Shown here one piece after another: positions 44,905 through 56,815 of a stretch of DNA of 64,000 nucleotides. The stretch spans positions 11,758,676-11,822,675 of the forward strand of contig NC_033626.1 of the NCBI RefSeq assembly GCF_001540865.1, read 5' to 3'. The notes under the pieces were generated by a model. The model did no database searches and was not told the origin of the DNA. It saw nothing but the letters and a program-made list of their open reading frames with translations. A program made the position numbers and the translations under genes. Numbering within the stretch: position 1 is the first letter of the stretch; each line of letters opens with the position of its first letter. Source of the stretch: Ananas comosus (lineage: Eukaryota; Streptophyta; Magnoliopsida; Poales; Bromeliaceae).

Positions 44905-46393
44905 TGTACATGAGTTATATTGCTTATATATATAGCATCTCTAATCAAGTACATAATTTTTTTTAGTTCAACCATTCAATAATAGTTATTAGAAAAATAT
45001 ATTATTATATCTTCTCTTAAATAAAAAAATTTAATTAGTTGATTATTGATAATATAATGTAAGTATTACGTAGTAAATTTCTTTGGCCGTAGGGACGTAA
45101 CGCATAAATCTGGAACCTGTCAAGTCTCGCAATGGCCTATTTGATAGGAGTGATTTTTATAAAATTAATTTTGAAATAAAAAATTAATTTGGTTAAAAAT
45201 TATAGAATTTTATGCTAAGGGTGTGTTCGGTTACTTGTAAAATCACCTCGAATTTTTTTTTTCGATTGGAACATAAAATTTTGATGTTTTTTTACTTGTA
45301 AAAAAATTATTCCAGCAAAAAATTTTACAAATCAGAAGGAAAATCAAACTTTAATTTAATATTCGAATTAAAAATTAAAAATAAAATTAAAAATTGAATT
45401 TGAATCCAAAATTAAAATCGAATTTTAAGTAGCAAATTTTAGATGCTTCTTCTGATTATGGGCTTCTAAAATTGAAAAATTGAAAAATCGATTCTAAAAA
45501 TTAAAATCAGATTTTGAAATAGATATTGCCAAATGCTCTATTGGCAGTAAAATTACTTTTGGAGAGAGCTAGGCCTAACACGGACATAGTGAACGGACAC
45601 GGGCCGTACAAGAGACGCTGGTGGTGTTAGACTACGTCTTGGTGGCCCACGGTACGGCCCGGCCTGCATCAAAATACGGGTCCTTCTGTAGCGGTTCTAG
45701 AGCCTGTAAGCCGACATGATACGGCCCATTTGGGCAGTGCTCAACCAGGCATCGAAGCCCGGCCCGACAATTTTTTTAATATTTTATAATATTAAAAGAA
45801 TTTAAATATATATAAACTAATAATTGTATATATTAAAATAATATTATTAAAAAATTTGAAAGTAAACATTAAGAAAATATTAAAAAAAATTAAAAAGGGT
45901 CCTCGAGGATGGATCAACTCCCAAATCCAAAGGGAGAGGGAGAAAATAGAGACCTCGATTTCCTCATATTTTTCTTTTTTAATTATACATTTTTTTTTTT
46001 TTTCATTTAAAGAGTGCATGTCAATCTAAAAAGAAAGTCAGTATTACTATAATATATACATTTTTCACAATATTATTCTTATATGCTATGGATGTCTGTA
46101 TTGTCATATTCATGTGGCGCATTTCGAAGCGCTGACGAGTGAATTAATTAAAGATCTCCAGATCGTAAATACGAAAGCAAACCAATTAAGAGATGATCGA
46201 TCGATATACACATAATAATAGAGTAAATAAGTCCAAATCTTATTTATTGTCCACATTTATTTTACTAGATACCAAGACACATCAGTGGGCCGGTGGTGCG
46301 TAGAAAGTAAACTCATATATGCATACAGCAGCAGTAAATCGAGTACGCATGCAGCAGTACGTAGACAAGCTAACCGCTGCCGGCGCCTCGATC
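44851..46393. other. Intergenic DNA between the two PLAT genes
   Basis: Contains a (GT)n microsatellite at about 44870-44907, a MITE-like start near 45226 ('agggtgtgttcggttacttg'), AT-rich fill, a GC-rich repeat-like block at 45560-45765 rich in 'ggcccggcc' words, and the likely 3' UTR of the second PLAT gene after 46200. Confidence 0.5.
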
Positions 46394-47853
46394 TCACTTC
46401 TCCTCATCGCCGTCCACGCCGTTGCCGTTGCCGTTGCCGTCGCCATCGCCGTCGCCGTTGTTGCCGGTGTGTGGGCGGCAGTTGTCGCGCACGGCAGTGA
46501 GATGGTGCCCCCCTCCGGCCGCGAGCCACACGTGGAAGTCGAACCGGTGCTTGGTGCACTGGGAGTCGGGCCCGGCGGCCCACAGCTCCACGAAGTCCAC
46601 GAACCACCCGGGATGGGACCCGCTCCCGTCCGACGTCAGCCTTATCCAGCAGGGCGGCCACGTGATGCACGTCCCGCACCCGGCGAAGGCGTCGGCATAT
46701 CCCCTCTCGAAGTAGTTGTAGCCATCCCACATTAATCCGCCCCACGACTCTAGGTTCGGGACGTGGTACCGGACGTGATCCGGTCCCGCTAAGGTAACGC
46801 TTATCTTCGAGTCCGTGCCCGCGTTGACCCGGTTCCCCGTTTGCACGCGCAGCGTGTAAAGGCAGTGGTTCGAGCCCCCGCTTCCCACGCCGCAGCCCTG
46901 CTCCAGTCCCGCGCCCTGCCATAACACACATCAAACAACAATAATTTAATCCGTCAAATATATATTATAAGACATAGAAATTGAACTCTCAATCTCCCCG
47001 ACAGGAAAAAAAGTTTAGAATTAAGTATAATACCATATTACATAATGTGAAACGATGGTACAACTTTTTGTCATAAGCAGCTACATACTAATCCTAGAAA
47101 ATTGTATTCTATCTTAGGAGATGTTCGGTTGGATCGGTGCATATAACGAGATATACAAGAGATGGCGAGAGACAGACAGAAATGATTGCATTGCGATAAA
47201 AGATGGAGAGAGAAAGGGCTTGAGCTGAAATACATTAATAAGAGTGCATGAATAGTATTCTTTGTCGACTTTCTTACCAGTACAATCATCAAATAATAAA
47301 TTCATATGCTCGTAAGAGCATTCCAGCCATCGCGAGAAAACGGAGACCAGTCAGAAATCATCCTGCGTTCAATACTCTTAATTTCTTGTGGTTGTACATT
47401 TGTGGCAGGTTATCACCAGCTGAGTTCAGTCTTTAAGCTAATTTTTTTGGAAAATAAAATATGCTATTGAATCATAAATATCAAAATTTTTTAAGGAGCG
47501 AAAATCAAACTCCTTACTTACAATCACAGAAGAATGCACATGATATTCCAATTCAGGCTTTCGAGCATATTTTCGTTTTATCAAATACAACATGTTTGTT
47601 GGGTAAATTAACGATATATACTTAATAAAACATATCCGCGCATTTCGTTCTGTAAATTCAAACAACATCGGACGTTCTTATAAACTTTGAAAACTCAAGG
47701 GTTCAAGGCCATTTTTGGGGTCCCTGATGAATAGCTATATATTTCTCTGCGGTCACGTACCTCTATGATCGGACGGCCGGTGGAGTAGGCGAGGAAAGGT
47801 AGGAGGAAGGGGAGGAGGAAGTATAGTGGTTTCCAAGCTATGGTGGCAGCCAT
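46394..47853 (-). CDS. PLAT-domain protein with Gly/Asn/Asp-rich C-terminal tail
   Basis: Second tandem PLAT protein. Exons in reverse: 47853-47761 and 46915-46394, phase 0, giving 204 residues. Exon 1 codes a signal peptide with core YFLLPFLLPFLAYS. Exon 2 gives the PLAT domain: CLYTLRVQTGNRVNAGTDSK, NLESWGGLMWDGYNYFERGY, LTSDGSGSHPGWFVDFVELW and FDFHVWLAAGGGHHLTAVRD. After NCRPHT the protein ends with an unusual tail, NNGDGDGDGNGNGNGVDGDE, coded by a hexamer-like GGC/GAC/AAC repeat (plus strand 46410-46460). The PLAT1-like neighbour lacks this tail. The tail resembles acidic Ca-binding repeats, but that is only a resemblance. The intron is 845 bp, against 77 bp in its neighbour. Confidence 0.9.
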
Positions 47854-47904
47854 GGAGAGTAATTGAGATTGGCTCGTTGGGGAGAAAGGAGGGAAAGAGA
47901 GCTG

Positions 47905-47914
47905 ATATATATAG
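47905..47914 (-). promoter_or_regulatory. TATA box of the second PLAT gene
   Basis: The minus strand reads CTATATATAT about 52 bases upstream of the start codon, between purine-rich flanks. The distance fits a short 5' UTR. It is the only TATA-type sequence at a sensible distance. Confidence 0.6.
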
Positions 47915-48237
47915 AGGAAAGGAGACTGGGTGTGGTCCCCACCGCTTGCTTATCTTCGGGACTCTATGCCCACGTTTATATTAAATTAAAATATTAAAAT
48001 ATTATATTATTTATATTATTTATTTTAAATTAAAATATTAAATTAAAATATTAAAATATTAAAATATTATAAAACGTCTATGCCCACGTTTTAAATTTTA
48101 TATTTATATTTTAAACTAAAATATTATATTATATATTTTTTGTTTAGATTTTATATTAAAAATTAAAATTCACAATTTAAATTATTTTTTAAAAAAAATT
48201 TAATAAAAAAATATTATTTATAAACAGTAAAAAAATT

Positions 48238-48420
48238 ACTAAATATGACCGAGAGCTATTTTNTTAAAATAGATTATATTTTATTATCAGTATTATTAAA
48301 TTTTTTAAAATGAACAAAACAAAAGAATTTTATATACACCGAAGGAAATTGCCTGATTAGCTTCAGCTCATGATTGAAAGGTTCCCCTTTATAATGGTTT
48401 TGTCAAGAAAGATATTACAT
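48238..48420. repeat. Recurrent block X, copy 1
   Basis: From 'ctaaatatgaccgagagcta' to 'ataatggttttgtcaagaaaga'. Related copies start at about 49525, 52130 (partial), 56395, 59575 and 61255 (partial). It lies about 390 bp upstream of the second PLAT gene and has no ORF. One undetermined base at 48263. Confidence 0.8.
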
Positions 48421-48900
48421 ATATATAGTATTTTACTTATATACTAGAGTATTAATGTATACATATTTTATTTATAAATTTGTAATTATTTATTAATATC
48501 TCTAAATATAGTATTTTTTATATATTACGTAATATATTTATTATAATTTTAAATATTTTAATCTAGAAATTATAATAATAAATTATATATATAAGTATAT
48601 TAATTGTTATATATATTATTATAATATATAATAAAATATATATTAAATAGTATATATTTTTTTTTCAACCAAAACAATTGTCATGAAAAATTTTTTTTTT
48701 CTTACAAAACTAAACACTAAACAACGTAAAACTATTTTTTCACGAAAATTTTTTATTATCATTTTTTTCACGAGAAAACTAACAAAGAAACTTTTAAGTT
48801 TAAAGAATCATACATATGAATCATGCTTCACAAGTTCTAAAAAATTACTTTCCAAATTTAGTCCACTTAAAATTCTTAAAAAAATAAGTTTACAAAATTA
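48421..48900 (-). mobile_element. AT-rich MITE-family copy
   Basis: AT-rich body followed by 'caaccaaaacaattgtcatg' and 'aacaacgtaaaacta', which is the reverse complement of the left part of the element at 62833. Equivalent copies are at 50449-50815 and 56816-57215. The far end is lost here. Confidence 0.55.
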
Positions 48901-48909
48901 GTCATAAAG

Positions 48910-49432
48910 AATTTGAAATAAGATTAATTATATATAAAATAATAATTATGTTAAATTTCTAATGATTTGAACCTTTTTACCTTCTTCATTTAAAAGTCTT
49001 TATTTTAAATTATTTAGCTTACATTCTATTAGTATATCATGATAGTATTATTTTAATTTGATTCAATAATTTTTCTAATAATAAAAGCTTAATATGTAAA
49101 AATTAATATATATATTATAAAAGTTGTCATAAAAAGATATTAGAAAAACTATAATAAATTAAAAATTTGAAATAAAATTAATTTTCTTCACCATTTCAAA
49201 TATGAGTATTAAAAATAATATAAATAATAATTATGTTAAATTTCTAATGGATTTGAACTTTTTACTTCTCATTTTAAAATCTTTTTATTTTAAATTATTT
49301 ACCTTACATTCTATTAGTATATCATGATAGTATTATTTTAATTTGATTCAAATATTTTCTAATAAAAGCTTAATATGCAAAAAATTAATATATATTATAT
49401 AAAAGTTGTCATAAAAAGATATTAAAAAAACT
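48910..49432 (+). repeat. Tandem duplication of about 255 bp
   Basis: Two successive copies (about 48910-49151 and 49166-49432) share 'aatttgaaat', 'attatgttaaatttctaatg', 'ctattagtatatcatgatag' and 'aaaagttgtcataaaaagat'. It lies just inside a Helitron-like 3' end and may be the subterminal region of that element. Confidence 0.75.
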
Positions 49433-49492
49433 TAATAGTAAAAATTAATATTATATATTATATAAAAGATGTAATTTAAAAGATAAAATTAA

Positions 49493-49521
49493 AATCCATG
49501 CATTGCACGGGTTAGTTGCTA
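49493..49521 (+). mobile_element. Helitron-like 3' terminus
   Basis: CCATGCATTGCACGGGTTAG, then TTGCTAGT, with the host sequence continuing as TACTAAATAATACCGAGAGC. Block-X paralogues read '...aaaaattactaaatatgaccg' at this place, so the CTAG end sits exactly at a break in the host block. The 5' end was not found. Confidence 0.6.
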
Positions 49522-49524
49522 GTT

Positions 49525-49722
49525 ACTAAATAATACCGAGAGCTATTTTAAAATATGATTATATTTTATTATCAGTATTATTAATTTTTTAAAATGAACA
49601 AACAAAAGAATTTTATATACACCGAAGGAAATTGCCTGATTAGCTTCAGCCTCATGATTGAAAGGTTCCCCTTTATAATGGTTTTGTCAAGAAAGATATA
49701 CAATATATATAGTATTTACTTT
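49525..49722. repeat. Recurrent block X, copy 2
   Basis: Closely repeats 48238-48440 ('gaccgagagc', 'ttatatacaccgaaggaaat', 'ttgtcaagaaagatat'). It is interrupted on the right by a solo LTR. Confidence 0.8.
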
Positions 49723-49727
49723 TATAT

Positions 49728-50448
49728 TGTTATATTGGTTTTAGATTTGTAGTTATCTAAATTGAGGTAAATTCTAATCTAATTGGGATTGAGATATTAT
49801 AGATTTAATTTGGCATATATGAATTATAATTAGGAGTAATTCTAATACTAATTAGAATTAGACTCTAGTTAGGAGACATGTATTATAAATACATGCTACG
49901 GCCAATTAAAGAAGTCGTGACAAAAAGATTAAGAGCCATGGAAAAAAATTAAGGTGTTTGGTGCTCTGTCCGGTAAAGAAGCAGTCTCGACTCAAAATTA
50001 AACTATGCTGTAATTAAGCTATATATTTGAGGATCAGAGTTGACCGACCATGCAGGTTGGTCTCTAACGAGGAGCCGTAGCCTTAATTAAGAGGTGATGC
50101 TATATTAAAGTATCTATTGAGTCGAGCCATCTCTTCTTTGATGCTTATGTCCGTACCACCAAACTGGGAGCGTGCGAGCGTGGTGGCGCTTCGTTAAGAG
50201 GTCGAGCAACTTAAGTTTTGTGACGGATGCTAATTGCAGCGTTTCGGATCTAATTAACGTTTTGGTCTTTTGAGAGATCTTCTTTGTACTCCGCGCTTTC
50301 GACATTAATAAATTATTTGCTCCGTCTTCGCCCGTGGACGTAGGCCGTTGGCCGAACCACGTAATTATTGGTGTGTTCTTTCCTTATCTTTTCTTTTCTT
50401 GCATTAAGTTATTTTCTGGATCTATTTTTCGCCGTTCCGATTTTAACA
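49728..50448 (+). mobile_element. Solo LTR, probably copia-type, with 5 bp target-site duplication
   Basis: The 721 bp sequence starts TGTTATATTGG, ends CGATTTTAACA and is flanked by TATAT (49723-49727 and 50449-50453). The 3' region ('ggccgaaccacgtaattatt', 'tttcgccgttccgatttta') is typical of plant copia LTR ends. The paralogous block at 56830-56860 ('tttttatataaaaatattat') shows the site without it, confirming the boundaries. No internal domain or second LTR is present, so it arose by LTR-LTR recombination. Confidence 0.88.
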
Positions 50449-50870
50449 TATATAGAGATATTATTTTATAATATTTTATTTATAAATTTGTAATTATTTA
50501 TTAATATCTCTAAATATATATTTTTTTATATATTATGTAATATATTTATTATAACTTTAAATATATTTAATCTAGAAATTATAATAATAATAATATATAT
50601 AGTATATTAATTGTTATATATTAATAATAATATATAATAAAAATATATTAAATAGTATTTTTTTTTTTTCAACCAAACAATTGTCATGAAATATTTTTTT
50701 TTCTTACAAACTAAACACTAAACGACGTAAAACTATTTTTTCACCGAAAATTTTTTATTATCATTTTTTTTTTTTCACAATTTTTCCTAGAATCAAACAC
50801 ATGCTAAGGGAGCTGGTTGGATTATTGAGGCCATGCATGACCCATGACATGGGCGTGCTTAGACAAATTT
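50449..50870 (-). mobile_element. AT-rich MITE-family copy and junction
   Basis: Continuation of the AT-rich body after the solo LTR, then 'caaccaaacaattgtcatga' and the end 'cctagaatcaaacacatgct'. It matches 48421-48790 and 56816-57215. Confidence 0.6.
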
Positions 50871-52383
50871 TAGCACATGGGAGAGAAAATTTGCTTTAGA
50901 AAAGAGTTCAAAAGGTCGAAGAATCTTTCTTTTCATCCTAACGGACAAAAGGGAAATATGTGTGTGCCGAGTGTACAATGGCATCTCTTATTGCCAAATT
51001 AGTACCCGCGCACTATTGCTGATCGATTTCCCAAAAATAAATAAAATTTAAAAATTTAAAAATAATAATTATTATAGTAAATACAAAAATAAAAATGTAA
51101 GAAAGATAAAAAAAAAAAATAAAAAAATCATAAGAATAATAAATTATATTTATAACAGTAGTAGTTCGAATCTGAAATTACAGTTCATTAAAGTTTGAGA
51201 ACTAAAACTTCACATACATCATACTTTGAGCAAGAAAATATAAGAATTAAAATTTGAGAACTAAATTTTCATGTGTCTTATAGTTTGAGTATCAAAAATG
51301 TAATTTGTTCTTTTTATATATTTTAATTTTATTCCTGACAAGCATAGAATTGAGTATCGATCGGTTTTATTCAATTAGTAATTTTATTTGAGAAAAGAAT
51401 ATATATTAAATTATCTAATAAATTTTAAAATGTCTAATTGTTAAAATTAAAAGTTGACCAATCGATCATATTTTGAATATTTTAAAATATTTTAACTGTG
51501 AAATTGATTGCTCATTGAACTATAAATATTGTATTGAAGTTAAATATTAAAATTAAAGTAAAAACGTACAAAAGTTTTATTATCTAACTTTTTTATATGT
51601 TAGACTTGAATTAGTTAATGATACTTTGACTTCAAAATTTAAATTTATCGTTTAGATTTACATATTTAATTAGTACTTCCTATAGTTTTCACAACTAAAT
51701 TTATTAAATAAGTAATTAACTTAAGCTTCATCCACTGCTCTTTTATTTTTTATTATATAATTTCTATCTAAGTGATCAATATAATAAAATTAAATTTATA
51801 TTTAATAATGCAATCTAAACTTTTCTAGAGTGAAATAATGGAGAGAAACTTCTTACCAAAGGAAGTGAATATTGGGGAAAAAAATTTTGCCAATTTCTTT
51901 AGAGCTTTGTATAATTATAGATCACCACCTAAACTTTTGAAATACAAAGAAACGTACTTCAAAGTTGGGGATTTTCGTAACAATTAAGAACAATACTACA
52001 CGTACACTTATAATGAAGATATAAATCTTACACCATAACATTTAAAAGGCCAATGTTTACTCATTTGTCTTATAATTTTTTTTTTTAATACTGCAAATCC
52101 AAAAGATTTTAGACCCTAGAATTATAGGTGTNATAAATTATATTTTATTGTTAGAATTATTAAATTTTATAAAATGATTCAAATATAGAAATTTGGGAAA
52201 ACTTCAAAAACCTGTGGTTTCGTAGTTTCTTACTTTGCTCCCCTATGGTTTAAAATGTATCAATTTACCCCCCTGTGGTTTCTTTTTTCTCATTTTCTTA
52301 TCAATTTTATTATTTTTTTTCTTAAATCAGTGATAAAGTTAAAATTAAAGGGTACTAAAGTGAATATTTAATAAATCTAGATG
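50871..52383. repeat. Recurrent block Y with following AT-rich DNA
   Basis: 'gggagagaaaatttgcttta', 'atcctaacggacaaaaggga' and 'caatggcatctcttattgcc' at 50875-51000 recur at 54205-54320 and 58770-58860. An uninterrupted 'cagttcattaaagtttgaga' at 51184-51203 is the empty site for the MITE at 54517. A partial block X at 52130 and a MULE-MITE fragment at 52195-52380 follow. One N at 52132. Confidence 0.75.
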
Positions 52384-53527
52384 AGTAAAAATTTGGTGTC
52401 ATTGAGGATATATATACACATGAAAGTTCCTAAATTTATTTTCTATAAAGAGGTTTTTGACACTTGAAGTCTCACTCTTCTTTTATGTTTTCTGCCTTAT
52501 TGCAGTTCAAGCATATGTATGGCTCAAAATGGAACTTTGCTTTAATGAGAAAAACATTTGAGGATTTTAATAAAACATTTGTGAAGTACTCATTTGAACA
52601 ACCTTAATTATTTGCAATAGCTCTTATGCAAAACCTAAGGATTTTTAAGTTATCTTCTATCTTTTAAAATATATTTTGACGAATGGCAGTTAGGCGGCCA
52701 AGCAGACCCTTAAAAATTTAACATCAACCCCACAATCTTGAAATAGGTTACATAAACAAAAGGAGATTGATAATGTCCAAGAGATGCTTAAGATCGTGTT
52801 TAATTATTGTATTCTTTAAGCAAGAAGACTTTTGTGTCAAGTTTTGCTTTTGGAATAATGTGGTGTACTATTATTATGAAGCATCTCCCGGAATCAATTT
52901 CTATATGGTGTTGGTACATTCATTTATCTGGAAACCAATCGTAAAGCTAGGGCACTCAATATTTTACAAACAATGATGTGTAAAGATGGGGTTTATGTAA
53001 AGAAAGGGTACCATTATGAAAGAGGAGTGATGCTTAATTGAGAGTATGTAAAAGGATGGCCCTCCACTAAGGCCATAGTGGTTGATGGATAACACCTTTG
53101 GTTGAGAACCTAGAAATATCTGAGCTGCCAAATTTGAAGTGTTAGGGGAATGTGCACCGGTTGTGAATTTTTTACCTATAAGATTTTTTTTTTTTTTTGG
53201 GTGCATATTTTTTTATTATATTATCCCAATAAGTTGGGTTGGATTATAATTATAGACATTAGGTGCTTGGTTCAAAATTAGAATCTGTATCGAAATCGGA
53301 ATAAGAATAAGTTGGAAATGGAATCAGAATGATTTGTTACCTTATTCTATTTGGTTCGTTGCCTGAATCGGAATCAGAAACAGAATAAACTATTCCCATT
53401 GTCGGTGTTTGGTTCAGATATATATCAAAAATGTAATCAAATTAATTTGCCAATTTTATCTTTATAATATATTATTTTAAATTCAAATTAAAAATTAAAT
53501 ATTAAAAATTTACGTCAAAATTTTAAA
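52384..53527. repeat. 1.15 kb dispersed duplication, copy 2
   Basis: Second copy of the unit at 37843-39000, with a few small deletions. It breaks off near 53527 into MITE-family DNA. The internal MITE start is also present (about 53260), so the insertion preceded the duplication. Confidence 0.82.
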
Positions 53528-53579
53528 TAATTTTTTTTCATAGTTTTATGTAGAATCAAACACATGCTAAGAGAGTAGG

Positions 53580-54129
53580 TGTTGGATCGTTGGCGCTAAT
53601 CATTAATCCCAAAAGATCGAGCTGTTAGAAATACACAACCAATTCACTTAAAGCGTACAGAAACAGCGCCCACGGGTCTTGATTATGACTCGGCCCACAT
53701 GGTTTCACACTATTTCGAACATGACTCGGCCCAATCCAGCCCCATGCCATTTCGAACATGACTCGGCCCACATGGCCTCCGGCCACAGGGCAGGATGCTG
53801 GCTCATTTAAGCCAACAATCCCCCCTCCAGCATCTGCACACATTTGCAGCATGCGAAAATCGAACCCGTGACCACTGGCTCTGATACCACTTGTCGGATC
53901 GTTAGTGCTAATCATTAATCTCAAAAGCTCGAGCTGTTAGAAATACGCAACCAATTCACTTAAAGCGTATAGGAACAGCGCCCACGGGTCTCGATTGTGA
54001 CTCGGCCCACCTGGCCTCATGCCACTTCGAACATGACTCGGCCCAACCCAACCTCACGCCATTTCGAACATGACTCGACCCACATGGTCTCCCATCATAG
54101 AGTAAAATGCTGGCCCATTTAAACCAACA
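53580..54129 (-). mobile_element. Complete TRIM (terminal-repeat retrotransposon in miniature)
   Basis: Two 238 bp LTRs, 53580-53817 and 53892-54129, in TG...CA form (minus-strand start TGTTGG, ends GATCCAACA and GATCCGACA). They enclose only 74 bp. On the minus strand, two bases after the 5' LTR, comes TGGTATCAGAGCCAG, a 15 bp primer-binding site for initiator tRNA-Met. Just before the 3' LTR is a polypurine tract, GGAGGGGGGAT. Nothing is coded, so it must depend on another element's gag-pol. The flanks GTAGG and GCAGA are not a clean duplication. Confidence 0.92.
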
Positions 54130-54204
54130 GCAGATTATATTATTGATGCTATGCATGACATGACATGACATGACATGCACGAGCTTAGACAAATTTTAGC
54201 ACAC

Positions 54205-54516
54205 AGGGAAGAGAAAATTTGCTTTAGAAAAGTGTTCAAAAGTAGAAGAATTTTTATTTTCATCCTAACGGACAAAAGGGAAATGAGTGTGCCGAGCGTA
54301 CAATGGCATCTCTTATTGCCAAATTACTACCAGCGTACGGCTGCAGATCGATTTCGTAAAAATAAATAAATTTAAAAAATTTAAAAAATAGTAACTGTTA
54401 CAGTAAAATATAAAAATAAAAGTATAAAAAAGATAAAAAAATAAGAAAAAAATTATAAGAATAATAAATTATATTTATAACGGTAGTAGTTCGAATATAA
54501 AATTGCAGTTCATTAA
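54205..54516. repeat. Recurrent block Y, copy 2
   Basis: Same order of landmarks as 50875-51190 ('agagaaaatttgctttagaa', 'atcctaacggacaaaaggga', 'cttattgccaaatta'), up to the MITE target site. Confidence 0.8.
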
Positions 54517-55431
54517 GACTGCGTTTGGTTGGAGAACTAAATTTTGGAGAACAACTTTTATTGTTTCCGAGAACAAGGGATATTCTGTTACAAGATAGAA
54601 CAATTGTAAATTTATGTTTGGATGCATTCGAGAATATTCTAGAGGATATCTTTAATAGCTTTTGTATAAAAAGTCTAGAACAACATCTAAATATGTTTTT
54701 AAAAATAAAATAATTAATTTATATTATTATATTTTATATAAAATTATTTCATATAGTAATTTATAATATAATATTTTATGTAAGAATCTAATTTAAAATA
54801 GTATATTTTATTTTATTATATATAATAATTTATTTTATGTAATAATTTATTTTATATAATTTATTCATAATATATAAATAAATAAAGTATAATACTAACA
54901 ATATCCCTATAATTTTAATTAATAATTAGTATAAATTTCAAAACAAATTACAATATATATAATATATGAAAAAATAATTTTATGTATATAATAATTAATA
55001 TCAAATAAAATAATTAAATATTAATATATAAATGTTAAAACTTAATAAAATAAAAAATATATCAAATTTAATTAATTTATATTATATAATAAAATTTAAG
55101 TATAAATATATTATCATAAAAATAATATTTCTATTAATATATTTATTTATTAAATTTGAGCATTCATTTATTTAATTTATTATTTGAAATTAATTAAAAT
55201 AAAGTATAAAAAAAAGAGCATAATAGAAAAAAAAGAAGAAAAAAAAAGGCAAACAATTGTTGTTCCAGCTTGTTCTCCATGTTTGGAAGAATAAGCTTAA
55301 CGGGTTGTTCTGTTCTCAGAACAACCCGTTAAGCCCGGAACAACTTTGCTGTCCCATTTTGCATTATGTTTGGGGAGATAAAGAGAGATATCCCGTTTTG
55401 TTCTGGAATATTCCTCTAACCAAACGCAGCC
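54517..55431. mobile_element. PIF/Harbinger-type MITE with TAA duplication
   Basis: The left end GACTGCGTTTGGTTGGAG and the inverted right end GGCTGCGTTTGGTTAGAG match, and TAA flanks both sides (54514-54516 and 55432-55434). The empty site CATTAAAGTTTGAG is preserved at 51192. The 915 bp body is AT-rich and has a strong internal hairpin at about 55297-55334 (TAACGGGTTGTTCTG and its complement). The short frame inside is not a transposase. Confidence 0.87.
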
Positions 55432-55434
55432 TAA

Positions 55435-56394
55435 AGTTTGAGAACTAAAGCTTCACATACCTCATTCTTTAAAATTGAGGACTAAATTTTCATGTGTCTT
55501 ATAGTTTGAGGATCAAAAGCGTAATTTATTTTTTTTATATTTTAATTTTATTCTAGACAAACACAGAATTGAGTATCCATCGATTTTATTCAATTTGTAA
55601 TTTCATTTGAGAAAAAAATATATTAAATTATATAATAAAATTTAAAATTACTAATTGTTAAAATTAAAAGTTGACCAATCGATCATATTTTGAATATTTC
55701 AAAATATTTTAAATATGAAATTGATCGCTTATCAAACTATAAATATGATATTGAAGTTGGATAGTAAAATTAAATTAAAAATGTACAAAAGTTTTTTGAA
55801 CTACGAATCATTTTGGATCATATATTCAACCTTTCAAATTTTTATTTTTACTATCTAACATTCTTATATGTTAAATTTGATTCAGTTAATGATAATTTCA
55901 CTTCAAAATTTGAATTTATCGTTTAACGTTTACAGATTTAATTAGTATAATTCATATAATTTTTGCAACTAAATTTATTAAATAAGTAATTAACTTAAAC
56001 TTCATCCATCGGTCTTTTATTTTTTATTGTATAATGTTTATCTAAGTGTCCAAACACTTGAATTATCTTGCATATTATATAAAATTATAAGTTTATCTCG
56101 CCAACCACCCCAAACCTTTTCAATACGCAAGTTTTAAAATTTAAATTTTAAATTGTTAAATTATTATATTTTAAATTTTAAATTTTAAATTTAAGTTTTT
56201 ATTTTAAATTTTAAATTTCAAATTTTAATTTTTAAATTTTTAATTTTTAAATTTTAAATTTATATTTTAAATTAAAATATTAAATTTTATTTTTTTGTTT
56301 AGATTTTATATGCAAAATTAAAATTCAAATTTTAGATTATTTTAAGATAAAATTTAATAAAAAATTATTATTTGTTAACAGTAAAAAAAATTAC
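55435..56394. other. AT-rich continuation of the repeated block
   Basis: Parallels 51203-52130 ('aaagtttgagaactaaag', 'ttgaccaatcgatcatattt') and then changes to 'aaattttaaattt' low complexity. No gene is seen. Confidence 0.55.
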
Positions 56395-56815
56395 TAAAAT
56401 ATGACCGAGCGCTATTTTGGAATAGATTATAGGATTATTAAATTTTATAAAATGAACCAAATATAAAAATTTTATAAACACTGTAATTCATAATATTATT
56501 ACTGTATTAAATTAAAAATTTTAAATATCTAATTACGTCGAAATAATTTGTAATATTATATAGTGCGAACCAAAACGAATGCTTAAATCTTAATCAGTGT
56601 GGGAAAGAACAGGTAAAAAGGAATACCCACGAGGGATTTTAGGGAGTCCGTGTGTGATTTTGTGCTCCTGGGCGGGGTGGAGCTGGATGAGGTGCGTCTC
56701 CTAATCCGTGTTATTAATGTAAAAAAAAATGAACTATGCTGCGAAGGAAATTGCCTAATTAGCTTCTGCTCATGATTGAAAGGGTCTCCTTTATAATGGT
56801 TTTGTCCAGAAGATA
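56395..56815. repeat. Recurrent block X, copy 3 (long form)
   Basis: Has the extra right part shared with 59890-60235: 'tacccacgagggattttagg', 'gggtggagctggatgagg', 'ttagcttctgctcatgattg'. This long form links block X to the PLAT upstream block. Confidence 0.8.

Noticed and set aside
48683..48901. 72-codon Lys/Phe-rich frame
   Set aside because: Lies within an AT-rich MITE-family copy; codon content reflects A/T runs.
53625..54192. Minus-strand frames of 99 and 78 codons
   Set aside because: They lie within the TRIM LTRs and are duplicates of each other; the element is non-coding.
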